Shown: positions 1-6,278 of the stretch, in pieces
Numbering within the stretch: the first letter of the stretch is position 1
How the letters are laid out: every line of letters begins with the position of its first letter
The notes under the pieces: model-generated
The model's input: only the letters and a program-made list of their open reading frames with translations
Database searches by the model: none
What the model was told of the DNA's origin: nothing
Assembly: GCA_011057845.1 (NCBI GenBank)
Contig: DSDB01000496.1
Coordinates: 1-7,065, forward strand
From: Phycisphaerales bacterium
GTDB lineage: Bacteria; Planctomycetota; Phycisphaerae; Sedimentisphaerales; Anaerobacaceae
DNA: 7,065 bases
Direction of reading: 5' to 3'
Position numbers and translations under genes: made by a program

Positions 1-2942
1 CCGAGCATCTGGAATATGGTCAGATAGGTATTCTGAACGCTGCTGAAGGCGGCCAGCCGCTCCACCGTCGGCGTCAAACTTACGCCGTAATCCGCCAGAC
101 GGTTGGATAGTTGAGATTCCACAGCTTTGGCAGCGTCCTGCCTGGCGTCGATCAGAAATGCACGATAGCCGTCCTCAGAGGGAAACTTGGCGGCCAGATG
201 CGCTTCGTGGATTAGCAGCGAGCCTTGGAGGATGGAGTTTTTGAGCGTGGCGACGATCCGGACTCGGAACGGGCGGCCCCGTTCGTCCAGATAATCGACT
301 TCGTCGCCGATTCTTTTGCCCAGCGCCCACGTAACAGTGGCGATGTCGGCGATGGCGGGCACTACGTCATCGTCCAAAGGCTCTACGAGAAGACGCCAAG
401 GAGAGATATCGGGCTTCTCGTCAAGGGTCGCGGCAAAGGAGAACGCATTCAGGTCAGCCAGCCGAAGACTCGACACGCCCAGGAGCCTGGGGCGTTGGGC
501 GCGGTTGAGGTTGAAGCAACTGGCATCGTCGCCCTCGTGGATGCGCATCTGGATAAATTCGGCGGTGTGAGCGAGGTTTGGATCGAGGCCGACCGCCTTC
601 AGGCCCTCGACGCTGTTGAGGTCGTGCAGGAGTGGGACGGTGGATTCGGCGTAGAACGTGAAGCCGCCGGTTCCTGACTGACGGCGGCCGGCACCGGCCA
701 TCGGATCCTGTCTGTTGGCGCCGACGGCCACCACCAGAAACACGCCGACGGCCAGAAGAATAACCACGGCCAGTGATCGACCGGTGCGGCGGGTGGTGTT
801 GCGGACGGCCAGACCCCAGAGGCTGGATACAGCGCCTTTGCGGCTGTGGGCGATGAAGCTCAAGACGCCGTGGCATAATCCCAGACCGGCTATCAGCAGC
901 AGCGCGCCAACGCCGAAGAAAACGCCGGCCATCCCGGAGGCATCCCCGGTTCCCATCGCCGCCGCCAGGACAATCGCCCCGATGGCGCAAAGGACGGCGA
1001 CGACGAAACCGACCTTGCCGGGATGGACGAATCGCGTAACGAAGAACTGCCATCGCAACTGCCCGGCCAGAAGCTCGCGTGCCGGGCGGGAGACCTGTTT
1101 TCGCAGGGCCAGGAGGATGGAGGCCGCCGTGATGAGATACATCACGACTGCTCCAGTAATGAGTGTCGCAATAGTGTAGTGAAAGCGGATGGCGGAGCCG
1201 GCGACGGCGGAACTCCAGGTGGTCGACAGGCCCAGAATCATCAGGCGGGTGTAGAGCAAGGCCAGGATAGTGCCGAGGATCACACCGTCGATGCACGGCA
1301 GCAGACCCTCGGCCAGCAGAAGGCCGCGGACCTGCCGCCGGGTCAGGCCGACGGCCAGCAACATCCCGACCTGCTCGGTGCGGCGTTCGACGCCGAAGAC
1401 GAACACCAGAGCCACCAGCACGATGGCGGCCATGATGAGAAACATGCTCAGGCCCAGGAACAGTCGGCCGAAATCCGTGCCCTCGGCGCCCGCCTTGAGA
1501 CCCCTCTGACGGATGCCCTGAAAGAACAGGCCCACCGCGGCCGGGTCCACGCCGGCGGTCAACCGTTGAGCGATATCGTTTGGATCGCTGTCCGGACAGC
1601 GGACCATCGTCAGGTTGCCGTAGCGGTTGGCCCACATGGATTGGCCCGCTTGGAGCGTAACGAAGGCCTTGGGCGTGCCGCGATAGTCGTCCCAATACTT
1701 CTCGTCCTTGTCTCGGATGGCGCCGAGGTCAATAGGGATGCCGGGCTTCCAGTTGCGACAGTTGTCCACGTCGGCCAGACCCGGGTAATCGGGCATCAGC
1801 GTCGGATCGGCCGCGGGACCCTCGATGCCGACGATGGCGCGGACGCGGAAGGTGCGGCTTTCCTCGATGAGCTTTCGCATGGGGCCGATGACGTAGTATG
1901 AGATCTCCACCGTGTCGCCGATCTCGGCGGCGAGGTCCTCGGCCAGCCATGCGTTGATGACGATCTCATCGTCGCTCATGTCCGCGGGTACCAGCGACGT
2001 GGCGCCTTTCTGGATGGCGCTGACGATGGAGTACGGGGTGGCCTTCTCATCAAGGCGGATTGCGTTGACAAAATAGGTAAGCACACCGAAGGCTTGCTGC
2101 GCGACGGTCGGCGCCGCGTCGGCCAGGGGCTGCTCAATGAAGACCCGCCCGCTACGGATCTCAGCGACACCCTGGGTCTCAAGGCGGTTGATTTCGAGGG
2201 CGGCGTCGCCCGGTTGCCAGTGCTCCCGAATAGCCTGGTTGGCCTGTTCAGCGGTCAGACCGTCGCCGGCGGCCAGGAGCATGTTGGCCTGGCCGGGACG
2301 TTCGGCAAGCCGCTGAAGCCATGAGAGGGGCACGAATACATTGAGCGGGGCGACTTGGTTGGCCTGGAGATTGAACCCGCCGAAGTCATCCGGCCCCAGG
2401 ACGGCCGAGACCGCCCGGCGGGCGGCCACGGACAGGTCGCTGTCCGGGCTCAAGGGGACATCCCTGGGCATAATGCCGGGTTTGGCGATGCGAAGGACGA
2501 TGTCGTCGCCGGCCTTGACGCCCAGCTTGGCCGCCAGCGGGCCGTTCACAGCAAGGCCGTCGTTCCATCGCGGCGGCTTTGCATTGCCGATAGCGAAAAA
2601 GCGGTCGTCGACGCCGAGGACCTGCACGTCCGTTGCACGGCGGGCGCCGTCGCCGCCGGAGACCAGGGCCCGCAGCATGAGGACGGGGGCGACAGGCCCG
2701 TCGAGCGATTGGCTCAGTTCGTCGGCCAGGGCGGCTCGGAAGAAGCGATTCTGGGGGACCAGGGCCTGTTGGGTGCGGCCCAGACGGACGCCAACCATGC
2801 GGCGGAGGCTGTAACGCACGGAATCGCCCACCAACAGCGCGCCCGTGAACACAGCCGTGCCGACGGCGACCGTCAGGATGACGCCGACAGTCGTGCGCCA
2901 GTAGAACAGCAGGCTTCGGATGGCCAGAGAGAATAATCGCAT
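1..2942 (-). CDS. Giant FtsX/MacB-family ABC transporter permease, C-terminus outside window
   Basis: This is the membrane subunit of an ABC transporter, presumably working with the ATPase encoded just upstream. I translated the frame from ATG 2942-2940 to the window edge: 980 codons without a stop, then two extra bases. Seen: one transmembrane helix near residues 19-40; a large extracytoplasmic domain at about 45-490; an FtsX-like membrane block with helices near 493-515, 541-565 and 586-616, including the typical cytoplasmic stretch GVERRTEQVGMLLAVGLTRR (about 516-535) after its first helix; further helices near 643-662, 670-695 and 722-742; and a second extracytoplasmic domain at about 743-965. 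The sequence then enters what looks like the first helix of a second FtsX block, so roughly 150-300 residues are probably missing. This doubled layout is known for long FtsX-domain permeases; MacB and LolC/E are shorter, with one block. The start is fixed by the TGATG overlap with the ATPase gene and a GGAGG site. The substrate is unknown; lipoprotein, lipid or glycoconjugate handling is inference. Confidence 0.93.
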   Translation of the reverse strand, partial: MRLFSLAIRSLLFYWRTTVGVILTVAVGTAVFTGALLVGDSVRYSLRRMVGVRLGRTQQALVPQNRFFRAALADELSQSLDGPVAPVLMLRALVSGGDGARRATDVQVLGVDDRFFAIGNAKPPRWNDGLAVNGPLAAKLGVKAGDDIVLRIAKPGIMPRDVPLSPDSDLSVAARRAVSAVLGPDDFGGFNLQANQVAPLNVFVPLSWLQRLAERPGQANMLLAAGDGLTAEQANQAIREHWQPGDAALEINRLETQGVAEIRSGRVFIEQPLADAAPTVAQQAFGVLTYFVNAIRLDEKATPYSIVSAIQKGATSLVPADMSDDEIVINAWLAEDLAAEIGDTVEISYYVIGPMRKLIEESRTFRVRAIVGIEGPAADPTLMPDYPGLADVDNCRNWKPGIPIDLGAIRDKDEKYWDDYRGTPKAFVTLQAGQSMWANRYGNLTMVRCPDSDPNDIAQRLTAGVDPAAVGLFFQGIRQRGLKAGAEGTDFGRLFLGLSMFLIMAAIVLVALVFVFGVERRTEQVGMLLAVGLTRRQVRGLLLAEGLLPCIDGVILGTILALLYTRLMILGLSTTWSSAVAGSAIRFHYTIATLITGAVVMYLITAASILLALRKQVSRPARELLAGQLRWQFFVTRFVHPGKVGFVVAVLCAIGAIVLAAAMGTGDASGMAGVFFGVGALLLIAGLGLCHGVLSFIAHSRKGAVSSLWGLAVRNTTRRTGRSLAVVILLAVGVFLVVAVGANRQDPMAGAGRRQSGTGGFTFYAESTVPLLHDLNSVEGLKAVGLDPNLAHTAEFIQMRIHEGDDASCFNLNRAQRPRLLGVSSLRLADLNAFSFAATLDEKPDISPWRLLVEPLDDDVVPAIADIATVTWALGKRIGDEVDYLDERGRPFRVRIVATLKNSILQGSLLIHEAHLAAKFPSEDGYRAFLIDARQDAAKAVESQLSNRLADYGVSLTPTVERLAAFSSVQNTYLTIFQML

Positions 2943-2957
2943 CAGAGACCGGCCTCC
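2940..2957 (-). promoter_or_regulatory. Translational coupling junction and RBS for the permease
   Basis: The ATPase stop TGA (2944-2942) shares its last A with the permease ATG (2942-2940), giving TGATG. A strong Shine-Dalgarno-like GGAGG lies at 2957-2953 inside the end of the ATPase gene, 10 nt before the ATG. This supports the permease start and suggests coupled, stoichiometric translation of the two transporter subunits. Confidence 0.8.
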
Positions 2958-3628
2958 GAATGCAGAACGCCGGCGATCAGTTCGCGGACCCGCTCCATGT
3001 GCGCCGCCAGCTCGCCTGAATGTGTTACCACAATCAGCGCAGTGCCCTCGGTGCGGTTGAGGTCGACGAGCAGGTCGGCGATTTCCGAGGCTGTGGCCTT
3101 GTCCAGGGATCCGGTGGGTTCATCGGCCAGCAGGAGGGCCGGGCGATTGATGAGGGCCCGCACAACGGCCACCCGCTGGCGCTGACCGCCGGACAACTCG
3201 CCCGGCCGGTGATGCACCTTGTCCGCAAGGCTCACGCGATCGAGCAGGGTCATCGCTCGGTCGCGGGCCTCCCGGGAGGCCCCGGCCGGGTCCGCCAGGG
3301 TCGGGACCAGGACATTCTCAAGGACCGTGCACTGGGGCAGTAGATGGTGCAACTGGAATACGAAGCCAATCCGCTTGTTGCGGATGCGGGCCAGTTGGGC
3401 GTCGGTCATGTGTCCGAGGTCCTCGCCGTCGAGCCGGACCTCGCCGGAGGTCGGTCGATCCAGGGCTCCAATGATATTCAGGAGCGTGCTCTTGCCGCTA
3501 CCCGATGGGCCGACAATCGCCAGGGACCGGCCCGAATCGACCTTCAGGTTGACATCCCGCAAGATGTGCGTGGCCTGTCCGTCGAGTGGCGATTCGTAAT
3601 CCTTACTTACATGGATCAGTTCCAGCAT
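2942..3628 (-). CDS. ABC transporter ATP-binding protein, LolD/MacB type
   Basis: This is a 228-residue cytoplasmic nucleotide-binding subunit that should dimerise and power the permease encoded next to it. All catalytic motifs are visible: Walker A GPSGSGKST (residues 40-48), Q-loop glutamine Q92 in VFQ, signature LSGGQ (145-149), Walker B LLLADE with catalytic E170, D-loop SLD (174-176) and switch histidine H203 in VVTHS. The sequence after Walker A, LLNIIGALDRPTSGEV, is characteristic of the LolD/MacB/FtsE-like branch. ATG 3628 is preferred because the fold begins at once (MLELIHVSKDY), the length matches the family (about 220-235 residues), and GGTGAG lies 7 nt upstream. The frame stays open upstream to an ATG at 3817, but that stretch is arginine/proline-rich and lies inside the glycosyltransferase gene. 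The gene is 8 nt downstream of the glycosyltransferase stop and overlaps the permease start by 1 nt. The export substrate cannot be told from the ATPase. Confidence 0.95.
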   Translation of the reverse strand: MLELIHVSKDYESPLDGQATHILRDVNLKVDSGRSLAIVGPSGSGKSTLLNIIGALDRPTSGEVRLDGEDLGHMTDAQLARIRNKRIGFVFQLHHLLPQCTVLENVLVPTLADPAGASREARDRAMTLLDRVSLADKVHHRPGELSGGQRQRVAVVRALINRPALLLADEPTGSLDKATASEIADLLVDLNRTEGTALIVVTHSGELAAHMERVRELIAGVLHSEAGL

Positions 3629-3635
3629 AAGATTG

Positions 3636-3641
3636 CTCACC
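3636..3641 (-). promoter_or_regulatory. RBS of the ABC ATPase, overlapping the upstream stop codon
   Basis: GGTGAG at 3641-3636 lies 7 nt before ATG 3628 and contains the TGA stop (3639-3637) of the glycosyltransferase gene. It decides the internal ATG against the longer open-frame extension, and points to tight translational linkage of the two genes. Confidence 0.65.
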
Positions 3642-4938
3642 GATAGGATTGGGCAATTATTTCCAGCGCCCGCAGGAGGTCTACGGCCGTCCGGCGGACA
3701 TCGAAGCGCTCGACGACGCGCCTTCGCCCTTCGGCGCCGAGGGCCCGGGATTGGCCTGCGTCCATCAGCAGGGGTTCCAGGGCATCCGCCAGGGCCGAGG
3801 CGTCGTTGGGTCTGCACAGGACGCCTCCGCCAACGGCCCGGTGCAACTCGCCGAACACACCGCTATCCGGCTCGACAAACGGCACGCCCGCGGCCAGGGC
3901 TTCAAGCATGTAGGTGGCGTACGAAGTCGGTTGCTTCTCAGGGACCGACAGGACGGTCAGTCGGGCAAACAGACTCCGCTTGGCCGGCGCATCGAAGACA
4001 TCGAGGAACTCCACGTCCGGTGTGCGGCCGGCCTTCTCAAGCCGCGATTGCAGCGACTTGATGAATCTCGCATCCGGTCCCTGTCGACCGCCTGCGGCAA
4101 TCAGTTGGACCTGTTCGAGCGACGGACGCTGCTTGAGAGCGATGAAGGCGTCCACGAGGGTGTCGAGGCCCTTGTCCGCGCACATCCGCGACAGAAAACC
4201 TATGGTCGGGACGCCGGGCGCGGGCGTGACCGATGCGTAATCCTCGGTGACGACGCCCGGCCGGGCCACGTGCAGCCGCCGCGGATCGATGTCGAGCCGC
4301 CCGTGCATGACATCCGCGTAGAACTCGCTGACCGCGATGAAACCGTCCACGTGGGCCACACGCCGCCTGAGCAGGTCCCACGCCTGTTGGGCATAGGGCG
4401 GCGGCAGCGAATCGAGAAAGCCTTCCTCATCCTGTAGAATGCAGGCGACCGGCACGTCGAGCCGGCCGCGAATCTCCTTGGCCAGGCCCGCCAGCAGCAC
4501 GTTGGACAGACACACGATATCGGGACGATTATCCCGCTGACGCAACCATTCAATAAGGCGGTCCAGTTCCTTTGCCTGCCTGCCGTGTTCGGCGGCAAGG
4601 ATAGAGAGGGTCGTCTCGGCCAGGTCGCGGGGGCTGGTCATACCGACCCTGCGGCCGGCCCATCGCAGCAGCCGCCGTGAATCGAAGAGGCGGTCCAGCC
4701 ATCGGGGTGTCCTGCGAAACAGGGGTATCTTCTGCTGCAGGTAGACGTTGATGCCCCCAAAGAAGAGCTCGCTGTCGGGCGAATAGTCCTGGTCGCCTAT
4801 CTCCACAGGCAGATACATGGGGACCATAAGGACATCGTGGCCAAGATCGCGCAGAGGCCTGGCGAGCGTGGCGTCGCGAAGGCAATTCTCGCAATAGAAC
4901 GTGTTGCCCGATCCGGGCGTTATCTGCACGATGCGCAT
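3637..4938 (-). CDS. GT-B fold glycosyltransferase, GT4-like
   Basis: This 433-residue protein probably transfers a sugar from a nucleotide-sugar donor to a lipid or glycan acceptor at the cytoplasmic face of the membrane. The N-terminal Rossmann domain starts MRIVQITPGSG and carries a CxxC pair (C16, C19), followed by LRDLGHDVLMVPMYLP (29-44) and FFGGINVYLQQ (59-69). These are traits I recall from glycosyltransferases of Planctomycetota and Verrucomicrobiota. The linker VARPGVV (224-230) leads into the C-terminal donor domain with IGFLSRMCADKGLDTLVDAF (246-265) and MLEALAAGVPFVEPDSGVFGE (344-364), as in GT4 enzymes. Oddity: the GT4 E-x7-E motif keeps its second Glu (E346), but the first position is Thr (T338) in my alignment. 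No signal peptide or clear membrane helix is visible. The gene starts 20 nt after the propeller stop. An AGAGGGG element lies 12 nt before the ATG, a slightly long spacing. Donor and acceptor cannot be assigned. Confidence 0.93.
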   Translation of the reverse strand: MRIVQITPGSGNTFYCENCLRDATLARPLRDLGHDVLMVPMYLPVEIGDQDYSPDSELFFGGINVYLQQKIPLFRRTPRWLDRLFDSRRLLRWAGRRVGMTSPRDLAETTLSILAAEHGRQAKELDRLIEWLRQRDNRPDIVCLSNVLLAGLAKEIRGRLDVPVACILQDEEGFLDSLPPPYAQQAWDLLRRRVAHVDGFIAVSEFYADVMHGRLDIDPRRLHVARPGVVTEDYASVTPAPGVPTIGFLSRMCADKGLDTLVDAFIALKQRPSLEQVQLIAAGGRQGPDARFIKSLQSRLEKAGRTPDVEFLDVFDAPAKRSLFARLTVLSVPEKQPTSYATYMLEALAAGVPFVEPDSGVFGELHRAVGGGVLCRPNDASALADALEPLLMDAGQSRALGAEGRRRVVERFDVRRTAVDLLRALEIIAQSYR

Positions 4939-4950
4939 GAGACAGTCATA

Positions 4951-4957
4951 CCCCTCT
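4951..4957 (-). promoter_or_regulatory. Probable RBS of the glycosyltransferase
   Basis: AGAGGGG at 4957-4951 lies in the 20-nt gap between the propeller stop (TAA 4961-4959) and the glycosyltransferase ATG (4938). The 12-nt spacing is longer than ideal. A nearer ATG (4950-4948) is in another frame and does not give this protein, so the start at 4938 is kept because MRIVQITPG is the expected N-terminus. Confidence 0.45.
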
Positions 4958-4958
4958 G

Positions 4959-6137
4959 TTAGGGCGGCCCGAAGGCGTAGAGATAACCATCATCGCAGCC
5001 GATGAAGACCTTGCCGCCTGCGACCGCGGGCGACGACGTCAGCGCCCGGCCGATTTCATACTCCCAGACACGGGCTCCGTCTTTGGCATCAAGCATATAC
5101 AGACGCCCATCCGACGAGCCTACCACGACGCGGTTGCCACAGACAACCGGAGAGCTGTCGACTTCGCCCAGTGTCTCGAACGTCCATACGACCTGGCCGT
5201 CGGCGCGGTTGAGGCCATAAACCTTGTAGTCCGCACATCCGACGATCACCCTGTCGCCGTCAATCGCCGGCGACGACAGGAACGGCCCAGATCCCTTGTG
5301 CCGCCAGAGAATCTCACGCTTGGCCACGTCGACACAGAGAAAGGACCTCTCGTAATTGCCCAGGTAGACGGCGTTGTCATAGAACGCGGCCGAGGCGGCG
5401 ATATAGGCGTCGGCATCGACATGGGCTACATTGTTGCCATCGGCCAGGGAGACGACGTGGATGACGGCGTCGCAGCCGCCGAATACGGCCAGGCCGTCGC
5501 CGACGGCGGGCGATCCGTTAATGTAGTAGCCGGTCTCGTAGGTCCACGCCGCCTTGCCGGTGGCCGCGTCGATGCAGTGCAGGCGATTGTCGTAGCTGCC
5601 CGCGACGATCCACAGGTCGTTACCGTCCGGCGAGCGAGTCCAGTTGACGGAGGCTTTGACCTCGCCGTCGGCGTCGTATTGCCACTTCGCGGACCCGTCG
5701 ACGGCGTCCAGGGCGTACACTCGGTCGTCGGCGGAACCCACGTAGACGGTCCCGTCCAGCACCAGGGGCGCCGCTTCCACAGCGCCTCCGGTTCGGTACG
5801 ACCACAGTAGCGATCCATCGGCGATGTTGACGGAGTAGACATTGGCGTCGTTTGAGCCGATGTAGACCCGCCCTTCGACCACGACGGGCGAGGACTTGAT
5901 GTCATCGGCGGTCTTGAATCGCCAGAGCAGCCTCAGAGACTCGGTCAACGAGCCCTCGGCCCTGCCCAACAGACGCTGGTCGCCGCGGAACATGCTCCAT
6001 GTGCCGTTAACATCCACCACGAGCGCGGGCGATGGGGCCGAGACCTCCGCATCACCGTCGCCGATGACCCGGGTCAGCAGCAACAGCGCGGCCAGGAACA
6101 CCACCGCGGCCAGTACGAATCGGACGACAACCTTCAT
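4959..6137 (-). CDS. Membrane-anchored PQQ-like eight-repeat beta-propeller protein
   Basis: This 392-residue protein has an N-terminal hydrophobic segment (about residues 4-22) with no lipobox cysteine, so it is probably a signal anchor or uncleaved signal with the rest outside the cytoplasm. After a W-x-M-F-R-G-D motif (47-53) come eight repeats of about 40 residues. Most read L/V-W-x-(Y/F) ... SSP-V-x-(D/G)-G-x-V-(Y/F)-(I/V)-G-(S/C)-x-D-x-x-(V/L)-Y-x-(L/V)-(D/N)-A-x-(D/T)-G, beginning near residues 69, 109, 149, 195, 235, 275, 315 and 355. That predicts an eight-bladed propeller of the PQQ-repeat superfamily. Repeat 3 has a small insertion around 164-175, and repeat 5 lacks the usual Trp. 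No dehydrogenase catalytic region is evident and the protein is shorter than quinoprotein dehydrogenases, so a scaffold or binding role (BamB-like fold) is likelier than redox catalysis; this is inference. A GGGGTGG site precedes the ATG by 4 nt, and a promoter lies about 50 nt upstream. It is the first gene of the four-gene operon. Confidence 0.93.
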   Translation of the reverse strand: MKVVVRFVLAAVVFLAALLLLTRVIGDGDAEVSAPSPALVVDVNGTWSMFRGDQRLLGRAEGSLTESLRLLWRFKTADDIKSSPVVVEGRVYIGSNDANVYSVNIADGSLLWSYRTGGAVEAAPLVLDGTVYVGSADDRVYALDAVDGSAKWQYDADGEVKASVNWTRSPDGNDLWIVAGSYDNRLHCIDAATGKAAWTYETGYYINGSPAVGDGLAVFGGCDAVIHVVSLADGNNVAHVDADAYIAASAAFYDNAVYLGNYERSFLCVDVAKREILWRHKGSGPFLSSPAIDGDRVIVGCADYKVYGLNRADGQVVWTFETLGEVDSSPVVCGNRVVVGSSDGRLYMLDAKDGARVWEYEIGRALTSSPAVAGGKVFIGCDDGYLYAFGPP

Positions 6138-6141
6138 CGGA

Positions 6142-6148
6142 CCACCCC
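6142..6148 (-). promoter_or_regulatory. Probable RBS of the beta-propeller gene
   Basis: GGGGTGG at 6148-6142 lies 4 nt before ATG 6137. An ATG further upstream (6162-6160) is not in frame, so the start at 6137, directly followed by a hydrophobic signal segment, is well supported. Confidence 0.55.
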
Positions 6149-6186
6149 AAAGCGCATATCATGCTATCGATTCTGACACCTTGAGG

Positions 6187-6215
6187 ATAATACACGAGAT
6201 AAATACAAAGGGCAA
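6187..6215 (-). promoter_or_regulatory. Sigma-70-like promoter of the four-gene operon
   Basis: On the minus strand TTGCCC (6215-6210, four of six matches to TTGACA) and TATTAT (6192-6187, five of six matches to TATAAT) are separated by exactly 17 nt. They lie in the only AT-rich stretch of the gap between the anti-sigma and propeller genes. A start of transcription near 6180 would give a leader of about 40 nt before ATG 6137. The match suggests a housekeeping sigma factor and makes the propeller-glycosyltransferase-transporter operon at least partly independent of the sigma/anti-sigma transcript. Found by eye; not tested against a background model. Confidence 0.6.
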
Positions 6216-6262
6216 CTGCCGTGTGCGTGGGACGAGGTTTCTGCCGGCACAAGCAGGGCAAC
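6209..6262 (-). repeat. Pair of 8-bp direct repeats (GTTGCCCT) around the operon promoter
   Basis: GTTGCCCT occurs at 6262-6255 and again at 6216-6209, with starts 46 nt apart. The second copy covers the -35 element. This could be a regulator site, but a chance 8-bp pair in a 141-nt gap is not very rare. The rest of the gap (6278-6263 and 6254-6217) begins with the palindrome GCGGCCGC just after the anti-sigma stop. I see no convincing intrinsic terminator, because no strong stem is followed by a T run. Confidence 0.3.
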
Positions 6263-6278
6263 ACACTCTCGCGGCCGC

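Noticed and set aside
454..1695. A 413-residue open frame on the minus strand, out of frame with the permease
   Set aside because: It is Arg/Gly/Pro/His-rich with no recognisable fold and lies entirely inside the permease gene, whose own frame shows clear membrane helices and the FtsX signature. It is a GC-driven shadow.
1023..1901. A 292-residue plus-strand open frame opposite the permease
   Set aside because: Rich in Gln/His/Asp/Ala with no domain pattern; it mirrors codon bias of the real minus-strand gene. The same applies to the plus-strand frames at 3649-4437 and 5298-5810.
3629..3817. N-terminal extension of the ABC ATPase to an upstream ATG at 3817
   Set aside because: The extra 63 residues are Arg/Pro-rich, overlap the glycosyltransferase C-terminus and have no family counterpart; ATG 3628 has a suitable RBS and the expected N-terminus.
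4959..6137. Quinoprotein (PQQ-dependent) dehydrogenase
   Set aside because: The repeats match the superfamily, but the protein is much shorter than these enzymes and no catalytic Asp/Ca-site region or vicinal Cys-Cys pair is seen.
6151..6165. Small inverted repeat GCAT-GAT-ATGC in the propeller leader
   Set aside because: A 4-bp stem with a 3-nt loop is expected by chance and has no supporting context.
6217..6278. Possible intrinsic terminator after the anti-sigma gene (GCGGCCGC and TGCCGGCA palindromes)
   Set aside because: The stems are only about 4 bp each and no T-rich tract follows on the minus strand.
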